Shown piece by piece: positions 21,855-33,100 of a stretch of 64,000 bases of DNA. The position numbers were made by a program, and so were the translations under genes. The stretch is from Prorocentrum cordatum (lineage: Eukaryota; Sar; Dinophyceae; Prorocentrales; Prorocentraceae). The stretch lies in contig CAUYUJ010018493.1 in the NCBI GenBank assembly GCA_963575745.1, forward strand, positions 485,631 to 549,630, read 5' to 3'. Every line of letters starts with the position of its first letter. Positions within the stretch are counted from its first letter, which is position 1. Under the pieces are notes generated by a model, which worked only from the letters and a program-made list of their open reading frames with translations, was not told where the DNA came from and made no database searches.

Positions 21855-22250
21855 CTAATGATGATGACGAGGATGATGATGGTGATGATGGTGGTGATGA
21901 TGTTGATGCTGATGATGATGTTGATGCTGATGGGGATGATGATGAGGATGATGATGATAATGGTGATGATGATAATGATGATGACGGTGATGATGATGCT
22001 GATGATGATGATGATGATGAGGAAGATGAGGAGGATGATGCTGATGACGACGATCTTGGTGGTGGCGACGTTGATTAGGATGGTTGCAAGGAGGGGGATT
22101 GGGCTGATGAGGGGGGGCGGGGGAGGAGGAGGAGGAGGATGAGGAAGAAAAGGAGAAGGAGGAGGCGGAGGCTGAACAGGAAGGCGGTGCGGGGAGGGGG
22201 GGAGAGGAGGCAGTTCACGGGGATGCTGCCCAGGGGGGGGGGGGGGGGGG
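21855..22250 (+). repeat. GAT triplet tract, then GA-rich and G-run
   Basis: (GAT)n with GAG/GAC interruptions to about 22060, then GGAGGA-rich sequence, ending in a run of about 18 G at 22231-22250. It would read as a poly-Asp frame on the plus strand, but nothing suggests a gene. Copy 2 at 52741-53134. Confidence 0.8.
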
Positions 22251-22259
22251 GCGATGAGG

Positions 22260-22975
22260 ACGAGCAGATTGGAGTGGAGATGTGAGCGAGGAGCAAGAGG
22301 CTACAGAGGAACGTGGGCAACTAGGCGGGCCCGCGCTACCAGCATAGGATTTGGCGCTGCCCTCGGGCCCTCGACCAAGCCAAATTCCCTGAGCTATGCC
22401 AGGGCACGCTGGGCCAGGATCTCGAGGCGCGCCCACCCGCGGCGACGAGGCAAACCCCTCCCTGCGAGCCAGGAAATCTAATCGGGCAACCGACGGGGCG
22501 CACGATGGGGGCTCGACTGAAGCAGGCAGCGCACGAGGGCGAGAGCGAGCGAGCGGCGTTTCCCCAATCAGAAGTTGGCAGGGCGGCTCCCGCCGACCAT
22601 ACCAGCGTGTATGAACGAGCAGCTTCAAACGGAGCGGTGCCGCTCCACTCCGCACCAACAAACGGTGCTCCCACAAAAGATGCGGCACCGCCCTGCGCGC
22701 GCGATGAATGCGCTCGGCGGGAGGGCGCAGAAGCAAGGGCGGGCGGCGAGGACGCGAGGGTGCAATGATGCAAGGATCTCATAGGGTTTTTCGGGGATAT
22801 GATACAATTGTGCACGGGGATGCACGTCATTGCGCGGCCGAACCATTGAAGGACCCGCGATAAGGATGCAATGGCAGTTGTAAGGTTGCTCACCCTTACG
22901 AATGACTATGGCATTACTTGCTCGTCATCACCATCCTTCCTCTCTGCAGTATTTCAGGGAAGAGGGATAGCGAGT
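22260..22975. other. No gene seen
   Basis: 3' flank of the RG-rich minus-strand gene. Contains GGAGCGGTGCCGCTCC (palindrome) near 22630-22645. No coding signal beyond overlapping open frames. Confidence 0.4.
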
Positions 22976-22977
22976 GC

Positions 22978-23043
22978 GATGAGGGCGATGCGGGCAACGA
23001 AGCTGATGATGGCATCTTCCTCGTTGCCCGCATCGCCCTCATC
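22978..23043. repeat. Perfect 23-bp hairpin downstream of the RG-rich gene
   Basis: Arms 22978-23000 and 23021-23043 are exact reverse complements (core GGGCGATGCGGGCAACGA) with a 20-bp loop. It lies about 170 bp past the stop of the minus-strand gene. In copy 2 (53864-53929) one base of one arm differs. It may be a 3'-end structure or a small inverted-repeat element. Confidence 0.75.
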
Positions 23044-23212
23044 CTTGTCGTCCCTCCTCGTCCCCACCCCTACCCTGTTATCGCCCCCATGATTGTCATC
23101 ATACATCCTCGTTGTCAGCATCATCCTCGTGACCATCGCTCTCATCCAGAGCGAGATCCCGCAGCCGCGGGGCCAGGCCCTAACCGATGTCGCTACTGAC
23201 CTCGGTCTCGCC

Positions 23213-26035
<2,823 letters not shown>

Positions 26036-26039
26036 CACG

Positions 26040-26420
26040 GTGTAGGGGTTTAATCAGGGTCGTAAGGGTTAGAGGTGGGTGAGCAGGGTTAGGGTCTGGC
26101 CGTTGGGGCGTGGTTAAGTCTAGGGTGCCAGGGCTATGGTTGGGTAATCGTTAGGGTGCTGTGGGGTGTGGCTAGGGTGCGGTCATGGCCAGGGGGTGTG
26201 GATGGGGTTAGGGTGCTGTTATGTTGGTTAACTCCTCCTCCGCGCACTCCTACCCCTACGCCTGCCCCTGCTTTTATCACCCCTGCTTCTACCTCTGCTG
26301 CCCCAGCCCTACTCTTACCGCCAACTCCTACTCCTACCTCTATTCCTACCGCTGCTCCTACCCCTACCCCCACCACTCCGCTGCCTCCTACTTCTACCAT
26401 TACTCCTACACCTACTCTTG
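26040..26420. repeat. Telomere-like GGGTTAG words and CTCCTA hexamers
   Basis: 26040-26240 is rich in GGGTTAGGGT, AGGGTGC and GGGTTA words on the plus strand. 26240-26420 is C-rich with CCTACTCCTACC/CCCCTAC words, that is, the opposite strand sense. It resembles decayed interstitial telomere-type repeats in head-to-head arrangement. It lies in an intron of the RG-rich gene model. Confidence 0.5.
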
Positions 26421-26456
26421 CCCCCCTGTGCTAGGTGTTATGGCCAGGGCAGCCGC

Positions 26457-26518
26457 ATATCCCTACTCCTATTCCGCCTACCCCTAGATAGGGGTAGGCG
26501 GAATAGGAGTAGGGATAT
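26457..26518. repeat. Perfect 30-bp palindrome
   Basis: Arms 26457-26486 and 26489-26518 are exact reverse complements (core CTATTCCGCCTACCCCTA) with a 2-bp spacer. Built from the same CTCCTA/CCCCTA hexamers as the flanking sequence. Confidence 0.9.
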
Positions 26519-26571
26519 ATATATATATATAGGGGTAGCCCGAATAGGGGTACCCCTAGATAGGGGTAGAC

Positions 26572-26649
26572 TGAATTGATCTAGGAGTAGGCGGTGTGTA
26601 CATATATATATATATATACACACACTCCGCCTACTCCTAGATCAATTCA
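26572..26649. repeat. Perfect 23-bp inverted repeat around an AT core
   Basis: Arms 26572-26594 and 26627-26649 (core GATCTAGGAGTAGGCGG) enclose GTGTGTA-(TA)n-CACACAC. The right arm ends about 15 bp from the GT donor of the adjacent minus-strand exon (26664), so the hairpin begins almost at the splice site. Not present in copy 2, which has (TA)n and CTCCTA repeats there. Confidence 0.9.
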
Positions 26650-26663
26650 ATCCCATCCCACAC

Positions 26664-27105
26664 CTAGCGGGATGAGGTCGCCCGCTTCGTCGGACATCAG
26701 TGAGTCCTCGTCGGAGTTGGACCCCTGCCACATGGCGACGATCCTCCCCTGCTCGGCGGCACGCTTCTTGGCGGCCTCGACGCGAGCCTTCTTCTCCTTG
26801 GCCGTCTCCTTGGCCGCCTGCTTGGTGCTCGGGCGCACCTTCGCCTCGGCAGCGCGGGACATGCGCCTGTCGAGCTCGGGCGGGATGTGGTAGCCGAGCC
26901 TCGTCGGCGCCGTCGTCGCCGTCATCGTCGACGTCGTCGTCGCCGTCGTCGCCGTCGTCGTCGGCGTCGACGTCGTCGTCGTCGACGTCGTCATCGACGT
27001 CGCCGCCGTCGTCGTCGCCGTCGCCGTGATCGTCTTCGTCGTCGACGTCGTCGGCGTCGCCTTCGTCGTCGACGTCGCCGTCGTCGTCGTCGTCGTCGCC
27101 GCCGC

Positions 27106-27136
<31 letters not shown>

Positions 27137-27325
27137 TTCGTCGTCGTCTTCTTCGTCATCGTCGTCGTCGGCGTCGTCGTCGTCGACGTCGTCGTCGCCG
27201 TCGTCGGCGTCGTCGGCGTCGTCGCGCCTGCGGATGCGGCGCCAGCCCGCCACAACCGTGAGGATCTTCTTGGCCTCCGAGCAGACCGTCGTGGGGTCCG
27301 CCCTCGGGAGAACCTGGGCCGTCAC
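26664..27325 (-). CDS. Upstream exons of the RG-rich gene model, copy 1
   Basis: Two coding segments on the minus strand. 27325 to about 27225 encodes AQVLPRADPTTVCSEAKKIL and VVAGWRRIRRRDD, running into a (GAC)n poly-Asp tract. About 26905-26664 encodes RLGYHIPPELDRRM, a charged Ala/Lys helix (KEKKARVEAAKKRAAEQ), then VAMWQGSNSDEDSLMSDEAG. It ends at a GT donor (CTAG|GTGTGG) conserved in copy 2. The two segments lie in different frames across the (GAC)n tract, so an intron or a frame change in the repeat lies between them. The paralogous segment at 58690-59303 is only moderately similar (AMWQGSDSDEDSLMSDESG), which marks selection on protein sequence and an older duplication. Confidence 0.5.
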
Positions 27326-27329
27326 CCCC

Positions 27330-27905
27330 TACTCCTTATCCTCATCCTCTCCCCCGCCCCCATCCTCGTCCTCTTCATCCTCGCACCTCGATCCTCCAGA
27401 CTCCTGTCCCCCTCCCCCCATGCTAACGCTACTCGCACTCGCCTCCTCCTCTTCCTCGCCTCCTCACTCCCACTCCTCCTCGTCATGCGCTCACCCTGCA
27501 ATTCCTGGTTTTCCTCGTTCCCCTTTCCACGACTTACTCTTCATCATCCATCCGTTTCCTCATCGGCCTCCTCCTTTCATCATACCCTGATCGGCATCAT
27601 CGGCCTCTCCTCGTCCTCCTTTTCCTCTTCCTCCTAATCTTCCGTCTTCTGGGCCTCCCCAAAGCCCCCTCTGAGGGGATGCGGACTTCTTCCTCTCTTG
27701 TCCGCCCTCTCTTTCTTTGGCAGTGGCGCTCCTCCTCTTCCTCCTCGTCATCCTCCTTCTCCTCCTATTCCTCCTCGTCCTCCTCCTCTTCCTCCTCCCT
27801 CCTCCTCCCCCTACTCCTCCTCCCGCCTCCTCCTCCTATTTTTTCCCCTCATCCCCAGACCAATGGAAACCCAATGGGACCTTCCACCCCTACCTCGAGG
27901 TGGAG
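27330..27905. other. CTC-rich low-complexity DNA, probably intronic
   Basis: CTCATCCTC and CTCCTCCT triplet-rich sequence with no supported exon. Matched by 59310-59750 with many differences. Confidence 0.45.
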
Positions 27906-27913
27906 GGTGAAAG

Positions 27914-27967
27914 TATGGAAGGTGAAAGTGGATCCACTTTAAAGTGGATCCACTGCCACCTTCCATA
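27914..27967. repeat. 54-bp near-perfect palindrome
   Basis: Arms 27914-27940 and 27941-27967 meet without a spacer (TATGGAAGGTGAAAGTGG start, GTGGATCCAC inner) with two mismatches. The counterpart at 59761-59813 is retained although the surrounding sequence is well diverged. Confidence 0.9.
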
Positions 27968-28087
27968 ATGTCGGGCTCCCGCGGAAGCTGCGCAAGGTTT
28001 CCATGAATGAATGGAAGCCTTGCGTAATGCATGGGGTTGACGGTTAGGGTTGAAGGTCCAGAAGAATGAGGGTGGGGGGGGGGCTTC

Positions 28088-28540
28088 ATCGTCCTCCGTT
28101 TCGTCCTCATCGGCCTCCTCATTCTTCTGTTCCTCCCGTCGCGCCTCGTGGACCGCTTGTTCGTACATGTCCAGGTCCCACAGGAGGCTTGGCCGCTGGC
28201 TGGCCATGTGCTTCAGAGGGCGCCACCAGCCGCTCGTGAGCAAGAACTCGCACAAGCCCCCTAGTGGGGGATAGACACCATACCGATGCCGATGCTGCCC
28301 CTTCACTTCCCCACCTTTTTGCGGAAGGTGAGGATGTGAGCGGGGAGCATCGGCATCGGTATGGCGTTTCCCCTTCTGGCCTGTTTTCTTGCTCGTCCTC
28401 GCCCACCCGCAGAGCGGGACGGAGAGCGGCCGCAGCCGAAACGCCGCGACCAGCACGGCGGGCGAGTCCACGAGGGGAAGGACGAGGGCGAGGACGAGGG
28501 CGAGGACGCGGGCGAGGCGGCGCGAGCCGAAGCTGCGGGA
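28088..28540 (-). CDS. Possible 5' exons of the RG-rich gene model, copy 1
   Basis: Exon A (about 28515-28415) follows a CCGCAG acceptor and encodes FGSRRLARVLALVLALVLPL then DSPAVLVAAFRLRP and CGWAR, a strongly hydrophobic, membrane-segment-like stretch. Exon B (28260 to about 28088) follows a CCCCCACTAG acceptor and encodes GLCEFLLTSGWWRPLKHM, LLWDLDMYEQAVHEARREEQ and an acidic tail. The intron between them is a hairpin element (arms 28278-28296 and 28346-28364). Copy 2 (59830-60300) has the same exons with about 25% amino-acid change, so these are real coding segments. Whether they belong to the same transcript as the RG-rich exons is not shown. Note that exon A lies upstream of exon B on the minus strand. 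Confidence 0.5.
28278..28364. repeat. Hairpin intron element, CATACCGATGCCGATGCT family
   Basis: Perfect 19-bp arms (28278-28296, 28346-28364) sit near the two ends of a short intron between two minus-strand exons; the interior also pairs partly (CACTTCC / GGAAGGTG). The copy 2 equivalent is at 60029-60110 with one arm mismatch. Looks like an introner-type insertion older than the divergence of these paralogues. Confidence 0.7.
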
Positions 28541-28719
28541 GGGAGGGAGGATGACAGGAGGTGGGCAGTCATCGTTACCTTCGCGCCCCTGCGGGTTTCC
28601 TCATCCTCATCCCCGTCCTCGTCCCCATCCGCATCTTCATCCTCATCCTTCCCTTCCTCCCTCCCTCGATCCCTCCTCTCTTCTCTTTCTCCCCCTCTTC
28701 TCTCCCTCCTCCTCCCCCT

Positions 28720-29130
28720 CATCATCATCGTCATCATCGGCATCATCATTAGTCTGGTCGTCGTCATCGACATTACCATCATAATCAGCATCAGCATAAT
28801 CATCATAATCGTCGTCATCATCATGCACCTCACCATGATCACCATCACCACCATCAGCACCATCACCATCAGCACCATCTATCACCATCATCAACATCAT
28901 CATCACCATCATCGTCATCACCACCATCATCGTAAGCATCATCATCTTCGTTGTCATCGTCATCATCAGTCTGGTCAGCATCATCATGCACACCATTGTC
29001 ATCGTCGTCATCATCATCATCACCATCATCATCACCATCGTAATCATCATCACCATCGCCATCAGCATCATCACCATCATGATCCCCATCACCAGCACCA
29101 TCATCATTACCATCATCGTCATCGCCACGC
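28720..29130 (+). repeat. CAT/CATCAC triplet tract
   Basis: Long CAT/CAC/CGT triplets, reading poly-His/Ile or Met/Asp in shadow frames. Counterpart at 60440-60960 is longer and differently interrupted. Confidence 0.85.
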
Positions 29131-29194
29131 TCCAACAACATGGACAAACTTAACCCGAGAGCAGCAACATACCATCACATAATTAACACGAGTT

Positions 29195-29272
29195 ACGAAC
29201 ACAAGCAAAGACATTCAAAGACATCCAAAGACATTCAAGACATTCCAAGACATCCAAAGACATTTCAAGACA
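29195..29272 (+). repeat. Short decamer array ACATCCAAAG
   Basis: About seven units of the type ACATTCAAAG/ACATCCAAAG. Same GACAT core as the larger decamer arrays. Counterpart at 61078-61146. The homology between the two large copies ends about 55 bp further on. Confidence 0.8.
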
Positions 29273-29329
29273 CGCATCACCTTCCTCACCTTCCGCGCAG
29301 GTCGGAAGGTCTGGAAGAATGAGATGGAG

Positions 29330-30115
29330 GGGTTACCGGGGCCAAACACCCCCCCCTTCCCCGGATAAAGCTAACGATCTTCCGGGATGGGGGGGGGCCT
29401 GGATGCTGGGGTGTGTTGAGCTGGTGGCGCGGACGCACCCCAGCGGGTGCACTCCGCGGCCGCCATGACTGTTGCCCTGCCGCCCGACCCCCTCCCCCTC
29501 CGCCTCCTCCTCCTCCTCCTCCTCCTCCTCCTCATCCTCCTCTTTCTACTCCTCCTCCTTATACTCCTCCTCCTCCTCCTCCTCCTCCTCAACCTCCTCC
29601 TCCTCCTCCCTGGGAGTGAAACAAGAACGGCCACCGTCTGCTCTCCCCTGGGCTGTTTGTTCGCCCGCCTCGGCGCCCCCGAGAGGAGGAGGTCCTCGCG
29701 CACTGGAGGGACATCTTTGGAGAGCAAGTCGCGGGGAGTTCTGCTCGTCTCGGCTGGAGTGCGTGTCGGCGAGCCGCGCCCCCTAGCGCTCCATTGGCGC
29801 CAGCTGGCCCCGACTGGGGTCCAGCAGCGCCGAGTGGCGCTCAGGTAGCTCCCAACACACGCCAGTCGTTAAAAAGTATGTATTTGTGGATACCCAGATC
29901 CCAATCTACTTCGAGCGCCTTCCTACTTCAATCATCCATATGCTTCTGCAGTGATTGTTATTATGTGGCAGGGTCTGAGCCCAATCTACTGTATCCGCCT
30001 TCCTACTCCATGTTTTTACGTACGTCTTCCGACCAGCGTGTAGCGACCAATAGCGCCCTTTAGTGCGGGCGATGCGCTGTCGAGCGCAGTCGGTCGCCGG
30101 TATTGGGCGCGCTAG
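29330..30115. other. Single-copy spacer upstream of the synthetase gene
   Basis: Contains (CTC)n at about 29505-29610. A minus-strand stretch at 29640-29780 has mixed composition but no exon evidence. 29860-30050 is AT-richer with two TATGTATTTG-type words and may hold the promoter region. No recognisable promoter motif. Confidence 0.4.
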
Positions 30116-30123
30116 CAGGTGCC

Positions 30124-33100
30124 ATGGGGACGACCGAACGCTTCCGTGAGTTGCTGTCTACCCATCTCGAGGAAGAATCAGCGCGCATACATAGGCTGTC
30201 GTAGCTCCGCACGGGTTTCTGGGAGCGGTGCTGGACTCCCCTCGCCTGGCGGCACCTCCGGCGCCGCCCCTGGGACGCTCGGCGCGCTAGGGAGGGAGTT
30301 CCAGCGCCGATCCAAAAGACATCCGAGCGGAGCTCTGAAAGCATGTGCTTGCGCAGTCTGCTTCGCTTTCCTCAAGCATCGACGCCTTCCGAGAGTGCCT
30401 GCGTCAGTCCGAGGGCAGGCCACCCTTCACCTTCTACGATGGGCCTCCCTTTGCCACGGGGCTGCCGCACTACGGCCACATACTGGCGGGGACCATAAAG
30501 GACGTGATCACGCGGCACGCGCACCAGCGCGGCTTCCATGTGGAGCGCCGCTTCGGCTGGGACTGCCACGGCGTGCCCGTGGAAGGCATCATAGACGCGA
30601 GGCTCAAGTCGAAGAAGAAAAAAACATAGAAACAGAAACTTTTGGCGCTCCGCGCGAATTTCTTGGATTCGCGCTGGGGCTCCCCCGGCGGCGCCTTCGG
30701 CGCCGCCCCTGGCACGCTCCGCGCGCCAGGGAAGGGGGTACAGCGCGAATCCAAGAAATTCGCTCGGAGCGCCAAAAGTTTATGTTTATATGGAATTTCC
30801 TTCGTCTATCAAGATCAGAGGGCGCGCGGATGTTCTGGCAATGGGAATCGCGGCCTACAATGAAGAGTGTCGCGCAATTGTCCAGCAGTACACTGCCGAC
30901 TGGAGAAAGGTTGTCGAGCGTTTCGGCCGTTGGGTCGACTTCGATGACAATTATAAGACCATGGACTTGAGCTACATGGAGAGTGTCTGGTGGGTCTTCA
31001 AGCAGCTGTTCGATAAAGGCCTGGTCTACAGGTCATTCCATGTTACCGCGTATAGCACCAGTCTTGGCACGCCTCTATCCAACTTCGAGGTACAAATGAA
31101 TTACAAAGAGGTTTCGGATCCATCGATCATCGTGAAGTTCAAATGTGTGGACAGGCGAGATGCCTGGATCCTGGCGTGGACCACGACTCCATGGACGCTG
31201 CCGTCAAATCTTGCCTTGTGCGTCCACCCTGCGCTGACGTACTTGCGAGTGCGGAGCCGGCGCGATGGGCAGGAGTGGATCGTTGGGAGGGAGCGGTGGC
31301 CTTGGATTTGCTCGCTGTTGAAAGTGGACGAAGAGAGGGATTTCGAGAAGGTGGAGGAACTGAGCGGCAGAGAGCTGGTCGGAACGCTTTACGAGCCCCC
31401 TTTCGACTATTTTCGTGGCGTGGTGCGGGAGGACAGGTGCTGGCGCGTGGTGGCGGACGAGTACGTCTCCGAGAGCGCGGGCACGATGATCGTGCACCAG
31501 GCACCTGCGTTCGGGGAGGATGACTTCAGGGTGTGCGTTCAGCACGGCATCATCGAGAGGGACGGCGTTGGCATGGTGGATCCTGTCGACAGCAGCGGGT
31601 GTTTCACAGGCGACGTCCCAGATTTCGCGGGCCAGCATGTGAAAGAGGCGGACAGGGGTATCCGGGCATCGCTCAAGAAGAGGGGGACTTTGTTGTTCAA
31701 CGGCAACGAGGTACATAACTACCCCCACTGCTGGCGTTCCGACACGCCCTTGATCTTCAGGGCCGTCCCAGCCTGGTTCGTCAAGGTTGCGGAGCACCGC
31801 GAAAGGCTTGTCAGGAACAACGATCTCACGTATTGGGTTCCTGCTCACGTCAAGGAGAAGCGGTTCCACAACTGGCTCAGCGAAGCGCGCGATTGGTGCG
31901 TATCCCGCAGCCGCTACTGGGGTGCGCCCCTGCCCATGTGGGTATCCGATGACTTCGAGGGCTAGGTGGCTTGTTTCGTTTTTCTTTTCTTTTTGTCTAT
32001 TTTTCTCTCTTTTTTTTTTTTCTTCTTTTTTTCTTCTTACTTTTTTTATTCTTTTTTTTTTTTTCTTTTTCTGTTTCTTTATCTTTTCTTATTGAACTTT
32101 TTATTTTCTCTTTTTTTTTCCTTTTATTTTCTTTCTTACTTTTGTATTATTTTTTTTTTTCTTCTTATCTATTTTTCCTTTTTTTTCTTTCTTTTTTTCT
32201 GTCTTTTTATTTCTTTTTTCTTTTCTCTTTGTTTACTTTCTTTCTGTGTCTTTTCTTTTTTCTTTACTTTACTACTTCCTCCATTTTCTCTTCTATATCT
32301 TCTAGTTTTTATCGTAATTATTCTTATTTTTTATTATTTTTGTGTTTTCTTTTTTTTTTTTTCTCTAAGGAGGTGGTCTGTGTCGGAAGCATCTCGGAGC
32401 TAGAGGGGTACGCGGGACGCACGATCGGTGACATCCACCGTCACCACATCGACGACATCACCATACCATCCAAGAAAGGAAAGGGTGTACTTAGACGAGT
32501 CGATGAGGTGTTCGACTGCTGGTTCGAAAGCGGATCCATGCCGTACGCTCAGCAGCACTTCCCTTTTGAGAACAAAGAGTCATTCGCTCGCTCCTTCCCA
32601 GCAGACTTCATCGCCGAAGGCCTGGACCAGACCAGAGGCTGGTTTTATTCCCTCATGGTCTTGTCCACTCTCCTCTTCGACAAGCCGCCGTGGCAGAACA
32701 TCATCGTGAACGGCCTCGTCCTGGCCGCCGACGGGAAGAAGATGAGCAAGCGGCTGCAGAACTACCCCGACCCGGTCGCGATGTGCGACCGCTACGGCGC
32801 AGACGCTGTGAGGATGTACATGTGCAGCTCACCGGTGGTGAGGGCCGAGCCCCTCAGATTCAAGGAGGATCTGGGGAAGAACGCGGACCACCACCACCGA
32901 GAATCCACAGAGTCGGGGGGGGCCGACCCCCTTGGCGGTGGCACCTTTCGAGCGTCGCTCCAATGCAAGACGGCGCTCAGGCGTGCCACCGCTCAGGGGC
33001 CGGTCTCGGTGGCGGGGGTTCATGTGCCTCCTCGGCGAGGAGGGGCTGAGGGACGTCGTGAAGGATGTCTTCCTGCCCTGGTACAACGCCTACCGCTTCC

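Noticed and set aside
26040-26420. A true telomere or chromosome end
   Set aside because: The repeats are degenerate, short, internal and flanked by coding exons on both sides.
30598-30608. GGCTCAAG as part of a dinoflagellate spliced-leader gene
   Set aside because: Only the last eight bases match, and they lie inside the synthetase coding sequence; no leader gene context is present.
31971-32403. Phe/Leu/Ser-rich membrane protein in the T-rich stretch
   Set aside because: It is the T-rich intron of the synthetase gene; the flanking protein aligns directly across it.
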